Part shown: piece by piece, positions 23,305 to 34,564 of the stretch
How the letters are laid out: every line of letters starts with the position of its first letter
Position numbering within the stretch: the first letter of the stretch is position 1
Source of the DNA: Symsagittifera roscoffensis
Lineage: Eukaryota > Xenacoelomorpha > Acoela > Convolutidae
Direction: 5' to 3'
Length of the DNA stretch: 64,000 bases
Assembly: GCF_963678635.1 (NCBI RefSeq)
Contig: NC_087070.1
Location: 40,677,831 to 40,741,830 of the forward strand
Program-made: the position numbers and the translations under genes
Notes under the pieces: model-generated
The model's database searches: none
Told to the model about the DNA's origin: nothing
Seen by the model: only the letters and a program-made list of their open reading frames with translations

Positions 23305-25206
23305 ATGACGCAAGCACAGCAAACGGAGGAGACGTATCTTGACCTCAGTAACCTGAAGAGGGAACTTGAGAGGGCGCAGAGGGAGAAGAGGAAAGCGAAT
23401 CTTGACCGGGATAGCGCGAAACTAGAGAGGAATCAAGCAAATCTGGAGAGAAACCAGGCGATCATTGAGATGGGAACAAGCGCGGCGTGACCTTGATATG
23501 TTGAAGGCAGAGTACCAGCAAGAACAAAATGTGCGAGAGAACGCGGCGAATTGCGAGCAGTTGAAGTCGGAACTTGAAAAGATCCAGCGGCGACAACGAG
23601 AGCTCGACAGGCAGAAGGTAAAGGGAACCAGGACTACGGAGCGAGCTGCTGCAGGCTCAAGGCCGGAGTCACGTATGGAGGTGGATGAGGCTCCCAGGTC
23701 AAAGGGACGATTCAACTTAGACCGCGCGGCTCAAGAGCACATAAACGAGGGACTGGAAGTGTGGAGACCGACCGAATCAGCGTCCTCCCTGCGTGGTTTG
23801 GAGACGCAACCGATACGCCCATTGATGGACGTGGCACTGCTGGGATATACCCCGAGCTCAACCCCGAGCAGCAGTCAGGTGAGCGGGAGCTCGTCGCGTC
23901 TTAAGGAATTAAATGAGAGGCTGCAGCTGAGGAATCGTGAAAGTCCAGCTAGAGTGGAGCTACCCCCGACTTGGAGGGAGCAACCGGTCAGGAGCGTGGT
24001 GATCGCAAGCTATAGGAAAAACACAGATGGCAGATACCACAGGCGCAATCGCATGGATTGGAACGCGGCGCAGCGGGCGAGAAGGGATTGTTTATATGAC
24101 GCGGCTTGGGCGGAATACTATACACAGCCACGAATACCGGAGGGTGCAGTTCACCTGATTGTAGGGGACAGCCTGGTACGGGTGCTGACCCGGATCCAGT
24201 CGCACTGGCAGACTGGAGTCTTGAGTTTCTCTGGAGCCGCATTGCCGCAGATGTTGGCATCACTCGAGATGTTAGGGATGGCAATGGAATGTACACAGTG
24301 ACTCCACTGATGGGGACCAATGACGCGTCCAGAGGTGAGTCAAGGAAAGTCATGAGGCTACATGAGAAAATGAGCTGCATCCTCGAGGAGCTGCGGATTC
24401 AAATGAATCCTGCCATACTCACAGTGTGTATCGTTCCCTACAATATGAAGTCTGACCAACACGCGATAGAAATGAATACGAAGGTACGAAGCCTGAACGA
24501 AGTAATCAGGCAAAAACATCAAAGGAGTGTCCTTCCCGTTGGATTGCTGGATGTAGCCGAGCAAATGGAGCGAGCTCTTTTCCCCGACGATGCATCCTCA
24601 GACAAAATCCACTTTGACAGGCCTAGGGGAGTGGAATGGTTGAATGATGTTTTCCAAAGGCACATAAGCGCGTTGGAGGCAGAATTGCTGGAGACGGCCC
24701 AGTTCACATTCGGACCACCTCCAAATCCACCTTTCCTCACCTCAAGAACTTTATCCAGTCGCCTGGGGGCGACGGCCGATTCTAGAGACAGCTCGAGAAG
24801 TAGTCGGACCAGATTACCAGGTGCCGCACCGATGGAGGCCGAGGAGGCAACGTCATCAACACCCCAGAGTTCGGTAGTGTCCTCGGTTGTAGTGGTGGAG
24901 ATCAAGAGGGTGGAGAGACCGGCGGAGACAAGCCGGTCGAGATATCTGGAGAAGGTAAAAGAGCTGGACTTGGAAGACCTGGAATGCAGACAAGAGTTGG
25001 CGGAAGCTCTGGGCCTCGAGCGCGTGTCCCATGAGGACTTAAGTAGACACCAGTGCGTGGACTGGTTGACGGCTCACGAGACGCATTTCTCGAGAGCGAG
25101 AATAATGGAGACGGCAGATCTGACTGGGATTCCCACAAGATCAGTCATGGGACCTATCAATTACAGACCTCTCAAGTTGCTGGGGAGTCCGGGACTCAAA
25201 GTTTAG
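23305..25206 (+). pseudogene. SGNH/GDSL-hydrolase-like coding region of the giant element
   Basis: A charged coiled-coil (about 23,340-23,640, many REL/KRE/LER repeats) comes first. A Ser/Pro/Arg-rich linker follows, then SGNH-hydrolase blocks. Block I is HLIVGDSLVRVL (about 24,150-24,185, with the GDS serine motif). Block II is FSGAALPQML. Block III is TPLMGTND (about 24,303-24,326). The late block is DKIHFDRPRGVEWL (about 24,600-24,640), with the usual D-x-x-H spacing replaced by D-K-I-H. SGNH enzymes are esterases or lipases using Ser-Asp-His. SGNH-type domains are known in some LINE ORF1 proteins and DIRS/Ngaro-like elements. I know of no standard Ty3/gypsy element with one. It is part of a broken element. 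Confidence 0.65.
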
Positions 25207-25324
25207 CTCCCTAAGCATCGAACGAGCATTGCCAGAATCAGGTTGGCAACTCCCGCGCAGTTGAGGGTAGTAGACAAGCTACTGGAACCAAAAGAGATGG
25301 AACTACCAGACACCGCTTACGAGG

Positions 25325-27259
25325 GTGCGAAATTGGCAGACGTCCCAAGATATGGGGAAACCCTGCGGGAGTGCCCAATTGGCCGAGACATTGGCAGTAT
25401 ACGATAGAGCTGATCCAGCAGCAGCAAGGGTGATCATCGTGACGGGATCAGATTTCAAGGGAACGTCTCCCAAGATGTTCTGGCCGGAAACCCTGGTATA
25501 CTCGCTACCAGGTGCAGAGTTGAACCAGATGTTGACGCTGGTGGTAGCGATAAAGTCAGAGACGCCTTGTGAACCAGAGCTACTGCTGTTCGCAGGAATG
25601 AACAATCACCTGCATGCGGTTGTACTTCTAAAGCAGTTGAAAAGTGATGAGCCTACGCCAAAGAAAATCTGGAAGGCTATCCAGTCGTTGTTTGCCGCAA
25701 TGAGCGCGGTGCAGGAAAATGTCAGTTCTCGATTTGGACCAAAGAGAAAAATGGTGTTCACGACGTCTCCCGGATACGCGAGCATGCCTCCTGCTCTGCA
25801 GTTTGTGTATGCTATTTTAGTCCTAATAGCCGAAGGAAACGCATGGCGGATTCTGGTGGCAGCTCCCAATCGGGAGTTGGAACCCACGAACTTGAGACTT
25901 CGCAAGTCAGAACTGGCAGCGGCGTGGGCGGACGTGTCCCACGCATTGAGGGGATTCTATGAATTAGCAGACATCCTCATTGTATTGGATGAGGTCCTCT
26001 TACTAGAGATCTCGAATCTCGCCAGACAACTCAAGTTCAGTCCGATAATAGGGGATGACCACCCAATAATAAGCCACCTGACAGCGAGCCTATGGTTCCG
26101 AGGTATGGACTTGACCATTAGGAGCTCCACTAGCAAATCGAGGGGACCAAGCAACGAAAGAAAGAATGAGGCTGCGACTGAAAAACAGCTGGAGGCGATG
26201 GTATATCGACTAACACAAGAGAGAGGCAGGTGGCCGTTTCTAACACCAAGGCTGGAGAATGCTACGGACAAGACAGGGGAGAGTGCCCCACCTCTCGTGA
26301 AGCAGATCTGGGGATTTTTTGAGGAACAGTTGAAGGTAGCCGAGAGTAGGGAGATGACGGTGGCTAGGTTCGTCACGTCAGCGAACGAGGTCACCATTGG
26401 AGGATTCTGGAGGGAGCATGCAAAAGGTGAGCTCAGGACGAGAAAAGATTACGAGATCCTGAAATTCTTGAGTCCTTGTTGGGAAAAGGAATACATGGCT
26501 GGAGTGTTTTCTGCGAAAGAGACCATTTTCGGGGCCTTTGTGCAAGAACTATTGAGCATGCCCATAAGCTTCTTGCTAGCCATATACCTACTTTACCCAA
26601 GGTACCTGTTTAACATGAGTCCAGCGTACATGTTCAGTCGGGGTGTAGAGACACTCCGGATTGATGGGTATCTGGCGCTGGTGCTCCTGACTCATGGCGA
26701 ACTGGTGTCATTTCATCGGTTGATGAAACATGGGGAGCCCCTGTCGATGGGAAAGACCCACTCAAGTATAGACACCTACTCGTACAAGTGCGCTGCAGGA
26801 CTGAAGACGTTGCTGGTGGAGTATCTTCTGATGCAAAACCGACACATGACCGGTGAGGAGAAGAACCCAAAGACGAGAGATGAATGGAAGGAGGCGAATG
26901 GTGGTATCCCTCTACTGACCGATCTATGCCTGGCGATGAGATCAGACCCAGTGGGGATGATCAGGGGACTAGAGGAGGTCGTAACTTGTATTTACGGACC
27001 AGCGGTTACGTACGCCTTTCCGGTCCCTCTAGTGGCGGCATACCGCAATTCAGTGGTGCATGTGAGCTTAATAAGTGTGTTGGATGGGACGGCGCTGAAC
27101 TGGTGTCGACAAGAGGTGCTGAGGGCACGGATGAGTAATACAGTGCTCTTTGGGAAGGTGGAAGATCCCGAGTTGGTAGTGTTTAACTTCCGGGGGCAAC
27201 TGCAATGCAGGATGGGGGGAAAACGTGAAGGCCCCATTGAGGCTTATCCCAACTTCTAG
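25325..27259 (+). pseudogene. Large accessory ORF of the giant element, 644 codons
   Basis: This is the longest ORF in the window. The N-terminal third has VIIVTGSDFKG, SLPGAELNQML and LLLFAGMNNHLHA. These parallel SGNH blocks I-III in order and spacing but with a changed first motif, so it may be a second, diverged SGNH-like domain. The rest is helix-rich (about residues 390-440 hydrophobic: ELLSMPISFLLAIYLLYP) and not recognised. It lies in the same orientation between the SGNH-like region and another long ORF. Its function is unknown. Confidence 0.55.
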
Positions 27260-27328
27260 AACCTGAATCCCCTAACGGCGAACGGACAAGAGATCCTGAG
27301 AATCCCCGCATGGAAGAAGAGCTTCGAG

Positions 27329-28933
27329 TTGGTAAAAAGGGAGCTAGAGGCGACACTAGAGAAGGGAATCTTGCCCGCAACCATTCCTGAGTTTCCAGCA
27401 GTCATGACCCTGGGGATGAATAACTCCCTGGTGGTCCCATCCCTGTTCGCAAGAGCTACGGTAGAGAGGCAGCAAGGGGAGTTCACCGATGGCTGGGACC
27501 CCCTGTTCATTGGTTATACAGCAGCGGTCTACTTCCACACTTGTGATATAAAAATAAACTCATGGACGACTCAAGCGAAGAAAATGAGAGGCTCATTGCC
27601 TCCGAAATTCGAGGTGCGGGAGATATTGAGAACGCTCGATCAGGCGATTTTGGAGAACATGTTACCGATATGGGATGATGGCAGGATGATCGTAGAAGAA
27701 GGACACATCGCGCTAAAGGACGAGATGAAGTTTGCCACAAGAAAGTACCGGGCGCCTTACGGATTAGAACAGGGGGAAATGAGACAAGAAGGGAAAGAGC
27801 TGGATGCGGCAGGCTTGTTATATGTGGCTCTGACGGAATACAAAAAGCAAGACCCAGTGACACCCTCACCCCTATCAGTAGGCACCCCTGGGGATAAGAG
27901 AAGCGGTCCCGTAGAAGACCGATTTAGGAAGATACTTGAGAGGAGGCGAGCCGAGTCAGAAGAAGAAAGCATGGATGAAACTCTCAGTGAGACAGGAGAG
28001 GAAATGGAGGTGTGGAACACGCCTGAGCCGAAAACAGCTGAGGAGGATTTCACTGCCCAAGAATTACTGCAGGACCTGAGCGGAGACGACTGGGCGGACA
28101 CTGCCACGCCACCTCTGACCTCATCCCCTCGTAAAAACCTGGATTTACCATTGACGAGCGAGACTTCCAACATGGGTATGATACTCTTGAGTACGGAAGA
28201 GAGCAAGAAAAAAATCTTTGAGGGAAACAAGACCATATTTCTAGAGACTCTGGATGAGAAGGCTTGGCGGGAGTTCCTGGGTGAATTTAATCAAGAGACC
28301 AAGAGTGAGACCACGTTAGATGACTTCAAGGAAGAACTGTGGAACACAGTGGTCAAGTTAGGGGAACCTGTCTTGATAGGCACCGGGTTGGACGAAAAAG
28401 CAAGGAAAGAGCTGCTGAGCGAGATGGTCAAGTTGAGAGAGACGCGAAAAAAGACCAGAGATGACGAATGTAAATACAGCTCTACTCTGAAACAAAAAAC
28501 TGACGATAAAATAGTTGAGGGTGTAAGGGGGGATAAGGTTAAAGCTAGTAATATAATTAAAAATACTAATATTCTTAAGGCTGGAGCAGGGGGGAGGCAA
28601 GAGTTAGAAGGGTTGGACGGAGACAAAGAGGTCGAATCAGTAATGATAGCGGCAACGCCCCCAAGTAGAGATGTGAAGGCTCGCAAGAGAAAGAGAGAGG
28701 TAGAGGGGTTGAATATTCCTTCGGCGGACACAGTCTCAGAGAAAAACCTGAGAGAGACGGCCCTCATGGTTCTGGCACGATGGAAGACAGCAGCCTACAA
28801 GAGTAGCTCGGAGCCAAGGAAATTGTTCGAGGTGGAAAAAGAGATGGAGGTTTCCACAAGTTTGACAACGGAAGAAGACTTCAGACCCCAGAGGACAAAT
28901 ACGAAGAGGGGTTTGACGAGTCGACAGACATGA
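27329..28933 (+). pseudogene. Large accessory ORF of the giant element, 534 codons
   Basis: The first 150 residues or so look folded (TIPEFPAVMTLGMNNSLVV). The rest is low-complexity, acidic and Ser/Thr-rich, then basic near the end (VKARKRKREVEG), a possible nuclear-localisation-type stretch. No catalytic motif was recognised. It follows the 644-codon ORF by about 70 bases. Confidence 0.5.
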
Positions 28934-28936
28934 GAA

Positions 28937-29338
28937 GTGGACGTCGGCAAGGAATGGATCTCAAGTGAACATCAGGCCACCGGGAAACAGGTCACTAGTG
29001 ATACTCTTGAGAAGAGCAAAACGAGGAACACCTCCCGGCCGTGGTGGGTGGCTCTGGAGACATTGAAGGAGCTGAGAGACTGCCTAAAGAAACTCGATCA
29101 TGGAGTGTCTCGCAAGCGACGCAATTGGGCTACCCAGCAGAAGGCTGAGATCAAAAAGTTAGAATTGGGGAGCCAACTGAAACGAACTTGGCAGAACTTA
29201 TTACGGGACCATTTTGAAGAAGCGATGAGGACACCCTCATCTGCGTTGCCGTTGATGGCGAATCCTTTCGTTAGAACAGCGGGACAGCTGATGTTCGCGT
29301 GGAGCCTGGTGGGAATAGAGCTGGAGACGTTGACCTAG
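28937..29338 (+). pseudogene. Accessory ORF, 133 codons, unknown
   Basis: A basic, helix-rich ORF with a Trp-rich patch (SRPWWVALETLKELRDCL) and a hydrophobic C-terminal part (MFAWSLVGIELETL). It is too short to call a membrane protein. Confidence 0.4.
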
Positions 29339-29347
29339 CATGACAAG

Positions 29348-30448
29348 TTGAAACTAGGTGGCAAAACTCTGGAAGTTTATCATATACTGATGCAATATGT
29401 CGCCAGGGATAATTCAGGCTTGAATCGGGCAAGGAGAAAAGATACTACTTGTTTCTTGAGGTGGATAATGTCGGTGATGACCGACAGTACCATCCAAGCG
29501 TGTCAGCAGAGAGCAATCGGAAGTAAGACAGTGGAAAGGAGAATCTCAGCGGTCATCTTGAAAGTGTACCAGAGTACTGGAATAAAAAAGGAGGATGGTT
29601 TCTGGCAGTCTCTAGAGAGTCACACAAAGCTAGATGAGATACGGAGGTTTTATATCAAGAAGTTTGAGGAGGGACATGACGTACACCGTATCTTGGCCTC
29701 GTCAGGGGAGTACTCGAGACCCAACAAGAAGGGAGAATATCAGTACGTGTCTGGAGTGATGGGGATAGCGTACAACCCCTTCTTGGACTCGGAAACCGGA
29801 AGGGCTCACAGGAACCACGAGGTGACGGAGCTACTAAAGTTTTGGACGGAAAAGATAATAGAGATAGACACAGTGGAAAGAGAGAGACCGAGCTTGGGCT
29901 TGATTCTCGAGAAAACACCAGAGGTGATAAAAGTGCCGCGCTCAAGTAAAAGAGTCGAATTGAAAATGGGTTATGGGAACGACATGTTGGTAAAGAACTT
30001 GGGAGAGGTTTGGAAATTGCTGAGACCCTCCTGGTGCCCACATCCCCACGCAAGCCTGATTGAGGAGTTCACAACAGTGAGTATAGTGCATAAGCTGATC
30101 TTCCCTCAGATGAGGGAGTCAGGCGAAGCAACGAGTAAACTAGGGTCGGCGAAAAAGATGGAGCCGGGTAGTTGTCTTGATCTGACGTGTGGGAGCGGTG
30201 AGCACACTTGTGATGGACGATCATGCGTCAGGATACAGTCCATTCAAAAAGAAGACCTAGTCACTTGGTTTGAAGACATCACAGAAAGGGAAAAAAATGA
30301 AGTACAGATAGTAGCTGAGTGTTACGCGAATACCACCGTGAACATAGCAACAGCTCTTGGATTCGTCTCAAGGATGTGCAGTCTCCAGTCACTGGAGAGG
30401 CTAGAGTCTGAACGCTATTTGGTGACCGCGTTGAGCGTGGAGTCATGA
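29348..30448 (+). pseudogene. Accessory ORF, 366 codons, unknown
   Basis: A mixed alpha/beta-looking ORF with one small Cys cluster (CLDLTCGSGEHTCDGRSC) near residue 280. No signal peptide or clear transmembrane span was seen, so I do not call it an envelope. It is in line with the other 3' ORFs. Confidence 0.5.
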
Positions 30449-30549
30449 TCTGGGGTGTTGCAGGTAACCCAGAAACACATCAGAGGCTGGAAAGTCGGAC
30501 TTGAAGCGGAAATGGGATGCCTATGGTCTGCCATTAAATTAAGTCCCTA

Positions 30550-31738
30550 GTGGGGTCAGTGATGGCCAACCTATGCCGCAGCCACTACCCATTGCACATG
30601 GCGATGGTGGAGGTATCCAGCCAGAGGGTATTAATAGACAAAGCTTTCTCGGTGCCCAAGTGTGTAAGATTGGCTCGAATGTCGCATCACTCACACAGGC
30701 TATTGAGAAAAATCCGGGGAACGGTGCCGAGAGAGCAGAGGGACGACTTGAGGGAAATCTGGGGGGAAGAACTTTTGGGTTTGGAAATTGAGAACACGAG
30801 TGACCACGAGAGACAAAACGTGATCGGGAAACCGATGAGTAGTGCTCCAAACCTGGAGGAGAACGATGCGATATATGAGAAAATGATGGAGCTTGAACCT
30901 CTACTAGAAGCTTCGGGAGAGCGCAATCTTCGGAGCATTGATATCACACATGGTGAATGCCCATGCCATTGACTGGCACAAACGGTGTGGTATCCGGATC
31001 ACGCAAACCTCTGCCTAATATGGGATGTGGAAGAAATTCGGTCGATAGGATTACCAGATCACAGGCAAAAGGTGACGCTCTTGGTGGTAAGCACGATGCT
31101 GGCTTTTCGAACGGCAGAGTCGATATACGCCATGGATTACAGCAGGAGACTTGAGTTGTTTGAGACTGCATGCAAGGTATTCGCCATACCAATGGAAGTC
31201 AGGCACGTGAGGAGTCGCATAAGGTTCCTCCCGTGGTTTCGAGCGACGTTGACATCTTGGCTGTACAAGGTGACGAAAGATCACATGAAGAAATACCAAA
31301 AGGAAGATCGAAAGTTCCTGGCCGAGATATGACCGGAAGCCTTCAAAAGACCTCTGCTGACCCATCGAATTGCGATCTGACCCATGCGAAATGGGGTGGA
31401 AAGGAGTTGGTCGGGTGTCTAGAGATAATACTAAGGCGAGAGAGTCGATATTGGAAGAAGAGTTGGCGAAGATTGTGAGCCTGAGTCTGCACAAATCCTT
31501 CTGCTTGAACCGGGAGTCTAGAGTGAAGAGTTTGCCCAACCAAGCAAATAGGTTGCAGGAGCAGAGGGAATGGATGCGGTCTTATTCTTATGAACAACTG
31601 AAGGCTTGGGAGGAGATCGTAATTAGCTCCGATGATGAAGAGGTACTGTTGAAACAGATTGCGGTGTCAAATACGTCTGGCCTTGCACCTCGAAGGCAAA
31701 GAACGCGAGATGAGCAGGTGGCTCAGTGGGAATTCTAG
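30550..31738 (+). pseudogene. Last accessory ORFs of the giant element
   Basis: Three plus-strand ORFs (30,550-30,972; 30,985-31,332; 31,370-31,738) of 140, 115 and 122 codons. They are charged and helical, with His/Arg-rich stretches (MSHHSHRLLRKIRG) and a basic end (LAPRRQRTRDEQ). None is recognised. They end just before the 3' untranslated part. Confidence 0.45.
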
Positions 31739-32153
31739 AGTCTTGAGTCTTGAGAGGGAAGGAAAGAGGCTCGAGGGTGAACTGGCATGAAATCTGGGTT
31801 CACGAAAAAAAAAATTTAACGAATGAGATATTGTTATTAATATGCTATATCTATTATATGAATCAAAATGTTGCATGACAATTTCCTGATCAAATGGGAC
31901 AGAAGAAATTTTAAATCAGTAGCTTGCAAAGCGGAAATCTAAGGTGCAGGTGTATGCAAATTTTGATTGCTGTTTAGCGATAGTGTGAAAATTTTACATG
32001 GTTGTGAATTTTGGGGTGTAGAGAAACTTAAGTCTGCTGCAAACTTCTGTAAATGACCACTGGCACTGTATCTTGAGCTACACTCAGAATTCTGGGGATT
32101 TACTGGCAGACGGCAACACGCGATGAGGACATCAATCTTGAGTCCGGGGAGTA
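31739..32153 (+). other. 3' untranslated part and polypurine stretch before the 3' LTR
   Basis: A purine-rich run (GAGAGGGAAGGAAAGAGG, about 31,752-31,769) follows the last ORF, and AT-rich DNA fills the rest. The last bases before the LTR, GAGTCCGGGGAGTA, are a second short purine-rich candidate for plus-strand priming, closer to the usual position. Confidence 0.45.
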
Positions 32154-33018
32154 TGTGCCAGTCGGTCATATTTGGAAGTTTGACCTTGAGCACTGCGGAG
32201 TAAGCATAATTTTGGGGTCAATTGGAAATTTTCAAAAATTTGAATTGAGCCTGTCATGCTCAATTTTCTCGCAAAAACTGAAAATCTCAGAAATACAAGA
32301 AGAGAACGACCGAAAAAAAAACGCGGGAAAGTGGTCAATTTCAGCAGCGGGAAATTGCTATTCGCAATTTCCGACATCTAAATAATACGAGAGTAGAGCA
32401 GTCCTATCTTGATACAGAAAACAAAGAAAACCGAAATTCAGTTGGACCGGAGTGAACCTTCACTGGAAAGATGGACAACCGATGTGTCCCAAGTGTCCAG
32501 TACCAAAACTTCATTCTTGAGATAAAACTTGTTCGATTAGAACTTATTCAATCAAACTTATTCTCAAGTTGCTTAATAATTTAGTTACCTCTAATTATCG
32601 AGTGTGCTGGTATGTAAGTACCCAAATTAATTTTCTTGAGTGTGTTTTATGATTGTTATGTTGAGATAAGGCGAGTTTTAGTTTGATCCATCTGAAATGG
32701 ATCAAAGTTCCACTGTCTAATAAAAATTAACTGTACGGAGTGTTCCGACCCTGTTTTTAACGGCGTTCGTGTATTTTGGGTATTTTGAGACCTAGGTATG
32801 GGGACGTTCTTATTTTCTAGAGTGATGGGGGATTTTGGTAGTGGCCTTTAAGCTGTAATGGGTTTTAGTCTCATGTCGCAAATGAACCGAATTGGCTCCG
32901 ACCGTTTTGAGGTAGAAAAATACAAGAGATAGTGTCGCTGACTCTTGAGCCAATGGTTATAGGGCCTATTCTTTTTTTTCTTAAGCCTCATATGTGACTG
33001 AAGTAGGCGACTGTTACA
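32154..33018 (+). repeat. 3' LTR of the giant element
   Basis: It starts TGTGCCAGTCGG and ends GCGACTGTTACA (TG...CA), 865 bp. Directly after it is an inverted LTR piece. Confidence 0.85.
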
Positions 33019-33213
33019 TATAACCATTGGCTCAAGAGCCAGGGACACTAGTTCGGTTGTTCTGTTCTTATATTTCTGAGGTTTTCAGTTGTCGCGAGAA
33101 AGTTGAGCTTGACATGTTTAATTCGAGTTTTTTTTAAAAATTCCATTTCACCCCAAAAACACGTTGTTCGTATTGCTCAAAGTCAAATTTCCAAGTATAA
33201 CCGACTGGCACAA
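33019..33213 (-). repeat. Inverted LTR stub
   Basis: On the minus strand it carries the LTR start region (TGACTTTGAGCAATACGAAC equivalent of the early LTR) joined to a short 3'-LTR piece (AGTGTCCCTGGCTCTTGAGC). It abuts the 3' LTR head to head and forms a foldback with it. Confidence 0.65.
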
Positions 33214-33481
33214 CTTTTACTAACTCTCCTAGTCCAAACTTATATCTAGCATCTGTTGTGATGGCATCCATTTCTTGTTCTACGGTATGATTTTCTTAAA
33301 CTAATTTTCTTGCAAATATATCTACAAACTCTTCGGCTATCTTGACACCGCTGTTTTTCCTCAAAGGCTTCTCAAACATTTCGCCTTGTAAAAAAAACAG
33401 TTTGCGAAGTGCTTCACATGCCCAGGCTACATGCCTGTAAACTCCAGCGGCCTGGCGCATCGCAGTATCACCATGACGATT
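33214..33481 (-). pseudogene. Unrecognised coding-like fragment (minus)
   Basis: The minus strand is open for 61 codons (33,299-33,481). Its composition is protein-like: AMRQAAGVYRHVAWACEALR, then SGVKIAEEFVDIFARKLV. After one stop the same frame goes on with EQEMDAITTDARYKFGL to about 33,214. I cannot name the family. It sits between two inverted LTR pieces and could be a host gene scrap or the remnant of another element. Confidence 0.35.
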
Positions 33482-33525
33482 TCAGCTATAATCGCTGCAC
33501 CTCCCATTTTTAAACAGCTATGTAA

Positions 33526-34430
33526 CAGTCGCCTGCTTAAGTCACATATGAGGTTGAGAAAAATAGGCCTTTTAACCCCTGGCTCAAGATTTAGGGACAC
33601 AACTTCTGGTGTTTGACCTCAAGCAGTCGGAGCCAAATCGGTTCACTTGCGTCATGAGACTACAAACCGTGTTACAGCTTAAAGGCTGCTACCAAATTAC
33701 CCCCACTTGTTCTACTATCAAATTACCCCCACTTTAAAAATAAGATTGCCCCCATGCTCAGGTCTCAAAATACCCAAAACACAAACATGCGGTTAAAAAC
33801 AAGGTCGAACCTTAGTTATACCGTTAGTTTTCATTACCCAGTGGACCTTTGATCCATTTCAGATGGATCAACCTAAACACTCTAATAAATTCAACATAAC
33901 AATATAATACACACTCAAGAGATTTAAATTGGGTACTTACATAGCGACACGACCTCTAGAATTGAGTAACTAAATTATATAAAGCAACTCTAAAATTGAT
34001 TTGGTAATCAAGTATAACTCAGATGTTTGAACTAAATTAATTTAGCTCAAGACACAAGTTTTCTATTTGAACCATTGGGCAGCTTCAGCTGTCCACCCTT
34101 CCAATAAATGTTCACTCCGGTACAATTGATTGTTCTTCTATCTCTCTTCCAGCAATTTCGTCTTCATATCAGGAAAAAGACAACTCTACTCTCGTCGCAC
34201 AATCCCAGTGATTTTGCGAACAGGAATTTTACCCTAGTATATGACAGCAACTTTCCCGCTATTTTACTCGATTCTTCTAATTGTTATTTTCTCGTACTTT
34301 CAGTTGTCGCGAGAAACATGAGCATGACAGTCTCGATTCAATTTTTTGAAAAGTTTATTCTCTCCCCAAAATCCAGATTAAACGTTCAGCTCAAGGTCAA
34401 ACTTCCAAATATGACCGACTCGCTCACTAC
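33526..34430 (-). repeat. Older inverted solo-like LTR
   Basis: On the minus strand it follows the full LTR order, from the start region (GACCGACTCG at about 34,411) to the 3' end (TCATATGTGAC near 33,540), with many differences. By eye it is clearly older than the other LTR copies. Confidence 0.7.
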
Positions 34431-34564
34431 CGACACACACCAATGCAACCCCCAACCCTATATACAACAACGCTCTCCCATCTCCATCCTCACCCTTCCT
34501 GTACCTCTCGCAAAACTCAAGAGAACCTTCGACTATAGAACCCTTAAAAACACAAGAAGCATGG

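Larger units (their letters stand above)
10811..33018 (+). mobile_element. Giant Ty3/gypsy-type LTR element, copy 2 (about 22 kb, broken)
   Basis: It has two LTRs in direct orientation. In order it holds a leader with minisatellite (11,454-14,100), gag remnants (14,134-16,400), pol with protease, RT, RNase H and integrase (16,401-21,200), an accessory ORF region (21,229-31,738), a 3' untranslated part and the 3' LTR. Typical gypsy elements are 5-10 kb, so the extra size lies in the leader and about 10 kb of 3' ORFs. It is broken, with more than ten interruptions, mainly in gag-pol. LTR divergence of about 7-8% by eye suggests an old insertion, and no clock rate is available. I see no clear target-site duplication. 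Confidence 0.85.

Noticed and set aside
29348-30448. Envelope gene in the giant element
   Set aside because: One Cys cluster only. No signal peptide, cleavage site or membrane anchor could be seen.
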